A stretch of DNA of 11,490 nucleotides. Source: an uncultured Collinsella sp. Lineage in GTDB: Bacteria > Actinomycetota > Coriobacteriia > Coriobacteriales > Coriobacteriaceae. Positions 1 to 6,978 of the stretch are shown here, in pieces (position 1 is the stretch's first letter; each line of letters begins with the position of its first letter). The notes under the pieces were generated by a model. It did no database searches and was not told where the DNA came from. It worked only from the letters and a program-made list of their open reading frames with translations. The stretch is taken from assembly GCA_934675795.1 (NCBI GenBank), contig CAKURW010000048.1, forward strand, positions 1-11,490. Reading direction: 5' to 3'. Both the position numbers and the translations under genes were made by a program.

Positions 1-189
1 GGCGACACCGACATCAACATCATCGACACCGCCGAGTTCGCGATCCCCGGCCTTGACGACGAGTTCCGCGTCATCGTGTCTCCGTGGATCCTCTCCTCGC
101 TGATTACCGATCGCCTTGCCGCTTACTACGAGACGGTCACCAAGCACAACCTCAACTACCGTCGTTACTATCACCAGTTCGACTACTAA
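1..189 (+). CDS. SIS-domain sugar isomerase/deglycase, FrlB-like (3' end only)
   Basis: Only the last 62 codons are present, in frame 1, ending at TAA 187-189. The visible tail ends in HNLNYRRYYHQFDY. As I recall it, E. coli fructosamine-6-phosphate deglycase FrlB ends in a very similar H-N-x-x-x-RRYY-x-x-x-x-Y pattern, and the preceding segment (ID-x-AEF, then an SPW-containing helix) also matches the C-terminal cap of this SIS subfamily. Such enzymes split phosphorylated Amadori products into glucose 6-phosphate and an amino acid in the cytoplasm. The next gene resembles FrlC, which supports this reading. The SIS core and active site lie outside the window, so another SIS sugar isomerase of the same subfamily cannot be excluded. 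Confidence 0.65.
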   Translation, partial: GDTDINIIDTAEFAIPGLDDEFRVIVSPWILSSLITDRLAAYYETVTKHNLNYRRYYHQFDY

Positions 190-213
190 GAGCAAATAAC
201 GTTTATGTAATTG

Positions 214-246
214 GGCCCCGCTCCTATATGGAACGGGGCCTCGTTT
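214..246 (+). terminator. GC-rich intercistronic hairpin, possible weak terminator
   Basis: GGCCCCG (214-220) pairs with CGGGGCC (234-240). The stem continues through one C/A mismatch and three more pairs to a TATAT loop at 225-229. The following bases (TCGTTTA) are only weakly T-rich, so this may be a partial terminator or an mRNA-processing hairpin that sets the ratio of the two flanking genes. The next start codon is only 22 bases beyond the stem. Confidence 0.45.
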
Positions 247-262
247 AGGTTGGAGAGTAATT

Positions 263-1099
263 ATGAGCTACCCCCTGCTTGCCGTCATGAATATCAGCCA
301 TCGTTATTTTGACCTTGAGGAATTCTTTTCTTCGGCAGCGGCCTCGGGCTACACGTGTTGCGAGCTTTGGACCGGGGCGATGCATCTGTATGTTGATTGC
401 CATGGATACGATTCGCTCGAGCAGGTGCGGGAGCTGTCACAGCGGTATGGCGTTCGGATTGTGGGGCTTTGTCCCGAACAGAACAACCCCAAGCCGTGGA
501 ATATTGCGGCGCGTGGGAATGAGGCGCGCGCCCGCACGCTCGCGTACTTTAAGAACGTTGTGGATATCGCGGCGGAACTTGGAGCCGAGCAGGTCATGGT
601 CTCGAGCGGCTGGGCATTTTTGAACGAGCCGATCGAGGACGCGTGGGGTCGCAGCGCCTCGATGCTGCGTGCGATTGCCGAGCATGCGGGAGAACGCGGC
701 GTGCGACTGGTGCTCGAGGCCCTACAGCCGGTTGAGTCGATGATCGTGAACTCGGCGGCCGATACGAAGCGCATGATCGAGGCAGTTGATCATCCGGCAC
801 TTAAGGCGTGTCTGGATTTGGGCGCTATGGCGGTGGCGGGGGATACCATCGACGATTATTTCGATCTGCTTGGCGATGATGTCGCCCACGTGCATTTTGT
901 CGATGTTGCGGCAGACGGCACGACGCATCTTGCCTGGGGTGACGGCGACCGCGATATGCGCGCCGACCTGGATAGGCTGGTGGCGCGCGGCTATCGCGGA
1001 GTTGTTTCGGCCGAGACCTATGACTGGCGCTATTTTGCTGACCCCGCAGCTGCCGATGCACAGGTAATGGCAGAGTATCGTCGTGCGATTGGCGCCTAG
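263..1099 (+). CDS. Sugar phosphate isomerase/epimerase, FrlC-like
   Basis: This 278-residue protein is the full length of a xylose-isomerase-like TIM-barrel epimerase. The first ATG (263) has a GGAGAG ribosome binding site at 252-257. Four residues sit where the metal-binding Glu/Asp/His/Glu set of this fold is expected: E152 (LVLEAL), D185 (CLDLGAM), H211 (HVHFVD) and E251 (SAETYD). The overall pattern resembles the fructoselysine 3-epimerase FrlC: GY-x-x-x-E-[IL]-W near residue 30, P-E-x-N around 71-74, WGR at 128-130, and Y-F-D-x-LGD around 199-205. Its neighbour upstream is FrlB-like, so a role in converting psicoselysine-type or related Amadori compounds is plausible. Other epimerases of this fold (for example tagatose/psicose 3-epimerases) share the features, so the substrate is inferred. 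Codons are a little richer in A/T than in the his genes. Confidence 0.8.
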   Translation: MSYPLLAVMNISHRYFDLEEFFSSAAASGYTCCELWTGAMHLYVDCHGYDSLEQVRELSQRYGVRIVGLCPEQNNPKPWNIAARGNEARARTLAYFKNVVDIAAELGAEQVMVSSGWAFLNEPIEDAWGRSASMLRAIAEHAGERGVRLVLEALQPVESMIVNSAADTKRMIEAVDHPALKACLDLGAMAVAGDTIDDYFDLLGDDVAHVHFVDVAADGTTHLAWGDGDRDMRADLDRLVARGYRGVVSAETYDWRYFADPAAADAQVMAEYRRAIGA

Positions 1100-1100
1100 G

Positions 1101-1135
1101 TGGGGTTGGGTTGCGGCAACCTGCCCCATGTTTCC
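1101..1135 (+). terminator. Probable intrinsic terminator after the FrlC-like gene
   Basis: The hairpin begins one base after the TAG stop codon. TGGGG (1101-1105) pairs with CCCCA (1124-1128). After a small internal loop, GGTTG (1109-1113) pairs with CAACC (1117-1121) around a CGG loop. The tail is TGTTTCC, short in T. It separates the sugar locus from the his cluster. Confidence 0.55.
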
Positions 1136-1187
1136 AAATGAATACGGTGTGAGCGGCTGCGACGGATTTTCCCCGCAAGCACTCTAG

Positions 1188-1193
1188 TATGCT
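1188..1193 (+). promoter_or_regulatory. Candidate -10 element for the his operon
   Basis: TATGCT resembles a sigma-70 -10 box and sits 75 bases before the hisZG start codon, in the only sizeable gap before the operon. No good -35 hexamer is found 16-18 bases upstream; the 1165-1170 position reads GATTTT. If it is used, transcription would begin at about 1199-1201, directly at the base of the hairpin at 1202-1233. The call is weak. Confidence 0.35.
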
Positions 1194-1201
1194 AAAGTAC
1201 C

Positions 1202-1233
1202 CAGAAGACCGGCGGAGCTATGCTGGTCTTCTG
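1202..1233 (+). promoter_or_regulatory. Hairpin in the his operon leader
   Basis: CAGAAGACC (1202-1210) pairs perfectly with GGTCTTCTG (1225-1233). An inner AGC/GCT stem (1216-1218 with 1222-1224) extends it, leaving a five-base GGCGG bulge on the 5' side. TTCTATA follows, not a real T-tract. I see no T-box consensus and no run of His codons, so it does not match classic his attenuation. It could be a 5' stabilising hairpin, a protein or ligand binding site, or a weak attenuator. Confidence 0.5.
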
Positions 1234-1268
1234 TTCTATATGAAACACAGCATGAGGAGGCTCACCAG

Positions 1269-2984
1269 ATGACGGCCACACCGTGGGGATTCCGGGACAT
1301 ATTGCCCGAGGAGGCTCAGGCGCGCGAGGAGATTGCGCTGACGGTGAAGGGCTGCTTTAGGGAGCATCATTACCTGCCGGTCGAGACGCCGCTGCTCGAG
1401 GACAAGGGCTCGCTCGAGGAGGGCGGCCGCATTGCGGACACGCCGTTTAAGCTCTTTGATGACGACGGTCGCCTGCTGGTGGTCCGTCCCGACAACACGC
1501 TGCCGATTGTGCGCTTGGTTTCGACCCGCATGCGCGCGGCCGATCTGCCGCTGCGCCTGCGCTATGAGGCGCCGGTGGTTCGCGAGTGTCAGCGCAATGC
1601 CGGTGGCTCGCGTCAGTTTACGCAACTGGGTTTTGAGCTCATCGGCGCGGGTGATGCCGCGGGTGATGTCGAGATTGTCTCGCTGGTCGCCGAGGCCGTG
1701 CACAAGCTGGCACTTCCCGGTGCACGCATTATCGCGGGCAGCGTGCGTCCGTTTAAGGAACTGCTCGCGGCTTGTGAGGATCGCGAACTGGCTGCCGAGG
1801 CTCTGCGCTGCGTGCACGCCAACGACTTTGTGGGCCTCGATGCCCGCGTGGCGGCAAGCGCCGAGACCGATGCCGTTAAGGCCGCCGTCAGCGAACTGCC
1901 GCGCCTGCACGGTGGGGCCGAAGTGCTCGATCGCGTGGATGCGCTGCTGGCGGCTGCCGGTATTGTCGCGCCGCTGACGCGCGAACTCCGTGCCCTGGTT
2001 GATGGTCTGGCTCCCGAGGACGCCCAGGTGCTGTCGTTCGACTTCTCCATCATGAACTCTTTCGATTACTACACGGGCCTGGTCTTTAAGGCCTATGCCG
2101 GTGGCCTGCCCGATCCGGTGGGCTCGGGCGGTCGCTACGACTCTATCTTTACCGGCGCGTTCGGCGACGGCATCGAGGTGCCGGCGGCGGGCTTTGCCTT
2201 TTCGCTCGAGCGTCTGGAGGCCGCGCATACCTCTGCCGAGGACGCCGCCTCCGATGGTGACCACGCCGTGGGCCGCGGCGCCGAAGGCCCGCTACGCATC
2301 GCCGTGCCCAAGGGCTCGCTTAAGGCCGACACGCTCGACGTGCTCGAGGCCGCGGGCCTGGACGTCTCTGAGCTGCGCGACCCCGGCCGTCACCTGATTG
2401 TGCGCGGTCGCGACACGCGTGCCGGCGAGGGCACGGTCGGCGATATCGAGTTTGTCATCGTGCGTCCCAGCGACGCGCCCGCTTTTGTGGGCTGTGGTGG
2501 TGCCGATTGCGGCATCTGTGGCTGGGACTCGCTCATCGAGGCAGACCTCAACTTGCTGCAGCTGGTCGATCTGGGCTACGGCCTGTGCACGTTTATCGAG
2601 GCAGAGCCCGCGTGGCGCGCCGGCCAGGCCGAGCGCAACTATGCCCGCCGCGGGTCGCTTCGCGTGGCCACCAAGTATCCGCGCATCGCGAGTGCCTGGT
2701 ATGCCGAGCGCGGCGTGAACGCCGATATCGTCTCACTGCACGGCAACATCGAGCTGGGCCCCATCGTCGGCATGACCGACTGTATCGTGGATATTGCCGC
2801 CACGGGCGCCACGCTGCGCGATAACGACCTGGTCATCACCGGCCGCATCATGGACTGCACGGCCCGCTTCTTTGTCAATCCGGGCGCCGCACGTCTGGAT
2901 CCGCGCGTACGCAATCTGGCAGATCGCTTGGCGGCTGCCGTGAAGGACAAGCATTTTGAGCCCGTCGCGGGCTCGGCACAATAG
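1269..2984 (+). CDS. hisZG: HisZ-HisG fusion: ATP phosphoribosyltransferase, regulatory plus catalytic subunits
   Basis: This 571-residue protein joins two subunits that are usually separate. Residues 1-320 are HisZ, the class II aminoacyl-tRNA-synthetase-like regulatory subunit: a motif-2-like YEAPVVRECQ at 99-108, FTQLGFELIG at 117-126, SFDYYTG at 264-270, GSGGRYD at 285-291 and a motif-3-like AAGFAFSLERL at 306-316. There is no anticodon-binding domain. A polar, Ala/Gly-rich linker (about 318-341) leads to short-form HisG at 342-571, starting RIAVPKGSLK, with the PRPP-binding loop ATGATLRDND at 511-520. HisG catalyses PRPP + ATP to N1-(5-phosphoribosyl)-ATP, the committed step, normally inhibited by histidine. 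No frameshift interrupts the reading frame. The ATG is chosen from GAGGAGG (1254-1260), 8 bases upstream. The HisG half carries unusual cysteines C409, C414 and C417. It is the first gene of the his cluster. Confidence 0.93.
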   Translation: MTATPWGFRDILPEEAQAREEIALTVKGCFREHHYLPVETPLLEDKGSLEEGGRIADTPFKLFDDDGRLLVVRPDNTLPIVRLVSTRMRAADLPLRLRYEAPVVRECQRNAGGSRQFTQLGFELIGAGDAAGDVEIVSLVAEAVHKLALPGARIIAGSVRPFKELLAACEDRELAAEALRCVHANDFVGLDARVAASAETDAVKAAVSELPRLHGGAEVLDRVDALLAAAGIVAPLTRELRALVDGLAPEDAQVLSFDFSIMNSFDYYTGLVFKAYAGGLPDPVGSGGRYDSIFTGAFGDGIEVPAAGFAFSLERLEAAHTSAEDAASDGDHAVGRGAEGPLRIAVPKGSLKADTLDVLEAAGLDVSELRDPGRHLIVRGRDTRAGEGTVGDIEFVIVRPSDAPAFVGCGGADCGICGWDSLIEADLNLLQLVDLGYGLCTFIEAEPAWRAGQAERNYARRGSLRVATKYPRIASAWYAERGVNADIVSLHGNIELGPIVGMTDCIVDIAATGATLRDNDLVITGRIMDCTARFFVNPGAARLDPRVRNLADRLAAAVKDKHFEPVAGSAQ

Positions 2985-3019
2985 CGCGAGCGCGCACGGG
3001 CGCCCCAACGTACGGGCTG

Positions 3020-3056
3020 CGGGCCGATTGGCGCCGCCGCCCGGCCTCTCGTTTTT
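3020..3056 (+). terminator. Possible attenuator/terminator between hisZG and hisD
   Basis: The 105-bp gap between hisZG and hisD holds very GC-rich, mutually exclusive stems. GGCCG (3022-3026) can pair with CGGCC (3042-3046), or CGGGC (3020-3024) with GCCCG (3039-3043). Six bases after the first stem comes a T5 run at 3052-3056. That arrangement fits a partial terminator lowering expression of hisD onward, but the stems are short. Confidence 0.35.
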
Positions 3057-3089
3057 CGAACACAACCTCGACCGATAGGGGATACCGAT

Positions 3090-4526
3090 ATGAAGACCAT
3101 CAAGCTTGCTCCCGGTGAGCGCCTCGTTACCAACCAGCTCAACCGCAAGGGCGTGCTGCCGCAAAACATCGTCGACGCCGCCCGCGATATCGTGGCCAAC
3201 GTGCGTGCCAACGGCGATGCCGCGGTGCGCGATTACTGCCAGCGTTTTGACGGTGTCGAGCTGCAGAGCTTCCGTCTGCCGCAAGAGCAGATCGATGCCG
3301 CGCTCGAAGGCCTCGATCCCGCTTTTGCCGTGGCGATCGAAAAGGCTGCACGCCAGATTCGTGAGTTCCACCAGCGCGAGGTCGAGCAGAGCTGGTTTAC
3401 CACGCGTGCGGACGGCACGATGCTCGGCGTTAAGGTGACCCCGCTCGCGGCGGCCGGCATCTACGTGCCGGGCGGTCGCGCGCAGTATCCCTCCACGGTG
3501 CTCATGAATGCCATTCCCGCCAAGGTTGCCGGCGTCAAGCGCGTGGTCATGGTGACCCCGCCGCAGAAAGATGGCCTGATCAGCCCGTATACGCTCGCCG
3601 CGGCAAAGCTCGGCGGCGTGGACGAGATCTATATGGTGGGTGGCGCTCAGGCCGTGGCCGCGCTGGCGTACGGCACCGAGACTATTCCGCGCGTCGACAA
3701 GATCACCGGCCCGGGCAACGCCTTTGTCGCTGCGGCCAAGCAGATTGTCTCGGGCGACGTGGGTATCGACATGGTCGCCGGCCCCTCCGAAGTCTGCGTG
3801 CTGGCCGATGCCACGGCCAAGCCCATGGTGGTCGCGGCCGACCTGATGGCCCAGGCCGAGCACGATCCGCTGGCAGCCTGCTATCTGGTGACCTGCGACG
3901 AGCAGTTTGCGCGCGAGGTCGAGGCAGGCATCGATATCCTGGTGGCGCAGTCGCCGCGTGCCGAGATCACGCGTGCTTCGCTCGACAATGAGGGCACCAT
4001 CGTGGTGGCCGCCGACATGGCTGCCGCCGTCGAGGCGGTGAATACCGTGGCGCCCGAGCACTTGGAGCTGCACTGCAAGGACGCGATGGGCCTGCTCGGC
4101 GGCATTCGCAACGCCGGCGCCATCTTTGTGGGCGCTTGGAGCTCCGAGCCGCTCGGCGATTATGTTGCCGGTCCCAACCACACGCTGCCAACCGGCGGCA
4201 CGGCCATGTTCTCCAACCCGCTTTCGGTCGAAGAGTTCGTTAAGCGCTCGAGCGTCATTTGCTATACGCCCGAGGGCCTGCTCTCTGACGCTCCCGCCAC
4301 ACAGCGTCTAGCCGAGGCCGAGGGCCTGTGGGCGCACGCGCTTTCTGCTGCCCTGCGTCGTCGCGTGCTGGAGCAGGGCGAGGATGCCGTGAGTGCCGAG
4401 TCACTGGCTGCGGCCGACCTGACCAAGGTCGCCTGGCCGGGCGACGCCGTGGCGACGGTTGCTGAGGGCGTGGACCTGGCGGCGGCTGCGGGCGGTGCCG
4501 CTGGCGCGACCGGCGAGGAGGCCTAA
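3090..4526 (+). CDS. hisD: Histidinol dehydrogenase
   Basis: HisD oxidises L-histidinol to L-histidine in two NAD-dependent steps, the last of the pathway. The 478-residue product has the family signatures: [13 protein letters not shown] near 125-137, [14 protein letters not shown] at 184-197, KITGPGN at 204-210 and MVAGPSE at 228-234. The expected zinc ligands are Q255, H258, D357 and H416 (EGLWAHA), and the catalytic Glu-His pair is E323-H324 in [14 protein letters not shown] (3077-3082) lies 7 bases before the ATG. The usual family length is about 430; here a C-terminal tail of about 45 residues ends in an Ala/Gly-rich stretch. The DNA encoding the tail also carries the hisC ribosome binding site. 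The stop codon is one base before the hisC ATG. Confidence 0.97.
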   Translation: MKTIKLAPGERLVTNQLNRKGVLPQNIVDAARDIVANVRANGDAAVRDYCQRFDGVELQSFRLPQEQIDAALEGLDPAFAVAIEKAARQIREFHQREVEQSWFTTRADGTMLGVKVTPLAAAGIYVPGGRAQYPSTVLMNAIPAKVAGVKRVVMVTPPQKDGLISPYTLAAAKLGGVDEIYMVGGAQAVAALAYGTETIPRVDKITGPGNAFVAAAKQIVSGDVGIDMVAGPSEVCVLADATAKPMVVAADLMAQAEHDPLAACYLVTCDEQFAREVEAGIDILVAQSPRAEITRASLDNEGTIVVAADMAAAVEAVNTVAPEHLELHCKDAMGLLGGIRNAGAIFVGAWSSEPLGDYVAGPNHTLPTGGTAMFSNPLSVEEFVKRSSVICYTPEGLLSDAPATQRLAEAEGLWAHALSAALRRRVLEQGEDAVSAESLAAADLTKVAWPGDAVATVAEGVDLAAAAGGAAGATGEEA

Positions 4527-4527
4527 T

Positions 4528-5643
4528 ATGGCCGAGCTGACGCCCCGCATGAAGGAGCTCGTCCAGCCCTACTTGACCGGCATCGAGCCCTACGATCCCA
4601 ACTTTACGCCCACGCGCATCAATCTTTCGGCCAACGAGAACACCTATCCCGTGCCGGCCGGCGTGCGCGAGGCGGTTGATGCGGCCTTGGCTGCCGCACC
4701 GCTCAACCGCTATCCCGATCCCATGTCCAACGACCTGCGCGACGAGCTTGCTGCCTGGCATGGCGTGACGCGCGAGAACATCTGCGTGGGCAACGGCGGC
4801 GACGAGCTACTCTATAACTTCCTGCTGGCGTTTGGCGGCGCGGGGCGGACCCTGCTCAACTGCCCGCCGTGCTTTAGCGAGTATGCGTTCTTTGCGTCGC
4901 TGTGCCAGACCGAGGTGCGCGACGTGTGGCGCGACCCGGCGACCTTTGAGCTCGACCAGGCGGCGGTGCTTGCGGCGGCTCCCGAGTGCAATCTGGCGAT
5001 CGTGACCTCGCCCAATAATCCCACGGGTGACGTGGCGCCGCTCGACTTTGTTGCGGCTCTGTGCGATGCCTGCCCCGGCATGGTGATGGTCGACGAGGCC
5101 TACGTGGAGTTTGCCGACGATTCGTTTGGCGCGGCCACCACGGCGCAGGGGCTTATCGCCGAGCATCCCAACCTGGCGATTCTGCATACACTGTCCAAGG
5201 CGTTCGGCGCCGCCGGCACGCGCCTGGGCTATGTGATCGCGGCGCCCGAGGTCATCGACGTGTTCGCGGCGATTCGCCAGATCTATTCGGTCAACGTGTT
5301 GAGCCAGGCGGCGGCGCTTGCCTGCGTGCGTGCCCGCGATGCGTACGCGCCCGTGGTGGCACAGGTCGCATCCGAGCGCGAGCGCGAGTTGTGTGCCCTG
5401 CGCGCAATGGCTGCCAAGGGTCTGCCCGTGGAGGCGTGGCCGAGCGCGGCGAACTTTGTGCTTGTACGCACGCCGCATGCCACGCGCGTGCGCGAGCGTC
5501 TGCGCGACGAGTATTCAATTTTGGTGCGCGACTTTAGTTACGCGCCGGGGCTCGCGGACTGTCTGCGCATTACCGTAGGCACCCCGCAGGAAAACGACGA
5601 GGTGCTGGCCGCGTTTGCCGCGCTGGTGAAGGAGGAGATGTAG
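4528..5643 (+). CDS. hisC: Histidinol-phosphate aminotransferase
   Basis: HisC transfers an amino group from glutamate to imidazole-acetol phosphate, giving histidinol phosphate. The 371-residue product is a fold-type I PLP enzyme. The PLP lysine is K224 in TLSKAFGAAGTRLGY; SPNNPTG (161-167) holds the cofactor-contacting N164; VDEAY (188-192) contributes D189; R232 and R347 are the phosphate and carboxylate binders. N-terminal NLSANENTYP matches the substrate lid region. The reading frame is open further upstream, but ATG 4528 is preferred because GAGGAGG (4515-4521) lies 6 bases before it and the N-terminus then fits the family. It starts one base after hisD and abuts hisB, so translational coupling is likely. 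Confidence 0.96.
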   Translation: MAELTPRMKELVQPYLTGIEPYDPNFTPTRINLSANENTYPVPAGVREAVDAALAAAPLNRYPDPMSNDLRDELAAWHGVTRENICVGNGGDELLYNFLLAFGGAGRTLLNCPPCFSEYAFFASLCQTEVRDVWRDPATFELDQAAVLAAAPECNLAIVTSPNNPTGDVAPLDFVAALCDACPGMVMVDEAYVEFADDSFGAATTAQGLIAEHPNLAILHTLSKAFGAAGTRLGYVIAAPEVIDVFAAIRQIYSVNVLSQAAALACVRARDAYAPVVAQVASERERELCALRAMAAKGLPVEAWPSAANFVLVRTPHATRVRERLRDEYSILVRDFSYAPGLADCLRITVGTPQENDEVLAAFAALVKEEM

Positions 5644-6231
5644 ATGGACCGCTATGCCGAGGTAACCCGCAAGACGGGCGAGACCGACATTGTCGTAAAG
5701 CTCGACTTGGACGGAAGCGGCGTGTGCGATATCTCGACCGGCGTGCCGTTTTTCGACCACATGCTCAACGCCTTTGGCCGCCATGGTCTGTTCGATCTGA
5801 CGGTGCACGCGGTGGGCGACGTGGAGGTCGATGCGCACCACACCGTCGAGGACACGGGCATTGTGCTGGGCGAGGCGTTTTGCCAGGCGCTGGGTGACAA
5901 GGCGGGCATTACGCGCTTTGCCGACGCGGCGATTGCCATGGACGAGACGCTCGTGATGGCTGCTGTTGATATTTCGGGCCGCGGGCAGGCCTACTGCGAG
6001 CTGCCTATGCCGACTGAGCGCGTGGGCAGCTTCGATACCGAGCTGGCCGTCGAGTTCTTCTACGCCTTTGCGCGCGGCGCCAAGCTCACGCTGCACGTGC
6101 GCGAGCTGGCGGGCAGCAACTCGCATCACATTATCGAGGCCGCCTTTAAGGCCGTGGGCCGCACGATGCGTCATGCCTGCGAGCTCGATCCCCGCGTGCA
6201 GGGCATCCCCAGCACCAAGGGCTCGCTGTAA
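5644..6231 (+). CDS. hisB: Imidazoleglycerol-phosphate dehydratase
   Basis: HisB dehydrates imidazole glycerol phosphate to imidazole-acetol phosphate using two manganese ions. The 195-residue length is that of the monofunctional enzyme, with no fused histidinol-phosphatase domain. Metal-ligand motifs are complete: FFDHMLNAFGRHG (36-48, H39), DAHHTVEDTGI (63-73, H65, H66, E69) and NSHHIIEAAFKA (159-170, H161, H162, E165). The ATG immediately follows the hisC TAG, with AAGGAGGAG (5629-5637) inside the end of hisC. Because this HisB is monofunctional, a separate phosphatase is needed; the PHP gene at 9368-10279 fits. Confidence 0.97.
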   Translation: MDRYAEVTRKTGETDIVVKLDLDGSGVCDISTGVPFFDHMLNAFGRHGLFDLTVHAVGDVEVDAHHTVEDTGIVLGEAFCQALGDKAGITRFADAAIAMDETLVMAAVDISGRGQAYCELPMPTERVGSFDTELAVEFFYAFARGAKLTLHVRELAGSNSHHIIEAAFKAVGRTMRHACELDPRVQGIPSTKGSL

Positions 6232-6254
6232 CCTGCCAAAAAGGGACAGGTTTT
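6230..6254 (+). repeat. Small inverted repeat with T-tail between hisB and hisH
   Basis: AACCTGCC (6230-6237) pairs with GG(A)CAGGTT (6244-6252), with one bulged A and an AAAAAG loop; TTG follows. It starts inside the hisB stop codon. The compact palindrome with an oligo-A loop could act as a weak attenuator. It could also be a copy of a dispersed intergenic repeat. Confidence 0.45.
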
Positions 6255-6276
6255 GAATGGGAAAAGGGAGGGTCGC

Positions 6277-6978
6277 GTGGGCGAACCGAAGATCGTGGTG
6301 GTTGACTACCACAAGGGCAACTTGTCGAGCGTTACGCGCGGGCTTGCGCGCGCCGGTGCCGCCGCCTGCACATCGGACGATCCGGAGCAGATCCGCAATG
6401 CCGACGGCCTGGTCATCCCGGGCGTGGGCGCGTTCTATGACGCGATCGCCTTTATGCGCCAGAGCGGCGAGGCGGACGCGGTGCTCGATGCCGTCGCCGC
6501 CGGAACTCCGCTGCTCGGTATCTGCCTGGGCCTTCAGCTGTTTTTTGAGCGCGGCAACGAGGGCGTGCCTGCGGACGAGGGCGCGGTTACCGATGGCAAC
6601 ACCCCCGAGCAGGCTGGCGGTCCCTGGGTCGATGGCTTGGGTATTATGCGTGGCTCGTGCACGCGCTTGGAATCGAGTCGTCTGAAGGTGCCGCACGTGG
6701 GCTGGGACCAGGTGCACATGACGCCCGCCGGTGCGGCCGATCCGCTGCTTGCCGGTTTTGCCGAGGGTGCCAACATGTATTTCACCCACAGCTACGCGGT
6801 GGCCGACGACGCCGATGCCGCCGATGTGCTGGCACGCACGCACTATACGCGGAGCTTCCCGTGCATCGTGCGTCACGGCAACGTGTGGGGCTGCCAGTTC
6901 CATCCCGAGAAGTCCTCGGCGCTGGGGCAGCGCATCCTTAAGAACTTCGTCAACATCGTCGAGGAGGTTGGCCGATGA
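6277..6978 (+). CDS. hisH: Imidazole glycerol phosphate synthase, glutaminase subunit
   Basis: HisH hydrolyses glutamine and channels ammonia to HisF. It is a class I glutamine amidotransferase with nucleophile C83 in LLGICLGLQLFF and the His-Glu pair H209/E211 in GCQFHPEKS, plus N-terminal VVVDYHKGNLSSV and IPGVGAF. The start is not certain: a GTG at 6277 is preferred because GGGAGGG (6266-6272) is well placed and MGEPKIVVVDY matches the usual N-terminus. An in-frame TTG at 6253 would add 8 residues and also has an AGGGA upstream. At about 233 residues it is longer than the usual 200 or so, because of an extra acidic/Gly-rich segment after the nucleophile elbow. Its last four bases overlap hisA. 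Confidence 0.93.
   Translation: MGEPKIVVVDYHKGNLSSVTRGLARAGAAACTSDDPEQIRNADGLVIPGVGAFYDAIAFMRQSGEADAVLDAVAAGTPLLGICLGLQLFFERGNEGVPADEGAVTDGNTPEQAGGPWVDGLGIMRGSCTRLESSRLKVPHVGWDQVHMTPAGAADPLLAGFAEGANMYFTHSYAVADDADAADVLARTHYTRSFPCIVRHGNVWGCQFHPEKSSALGQRILKNFVNIVEEVGR

Noticed and set aside
1100..1268. T-box or histidine leader peptide controlling the his operon
   Set aside because: There is no T-box consensus or specifier-loop arrangement, and the only short frame has a single His codon.
1236..2264. 342-codon minus-strand frame opposite hisZ
   Set aside because: It is the antisense of HisZ codons with no recognisable domain.
2733..4181. 482-codon open frame on the minus strand opposite hisZG/hisD
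   Set aside because: It lies wholly opposite strongly recognised genes, has composition typical of antisense frames in GC-rich DNA (many His, Arg, Gly) and shows no family motif.
4459..4527. Upstream extension of hisC inside hisD
   Set aside because: The Arg-rich extension does not resemble HisC, and ATG 4528 has a perfect ribosome binding site.
6257..6685. ATG-started frame at the hisB-hisH junction
   Set aside because: It is out of frame with HisH, and the translation is Arg/Ala-rich with no family features.
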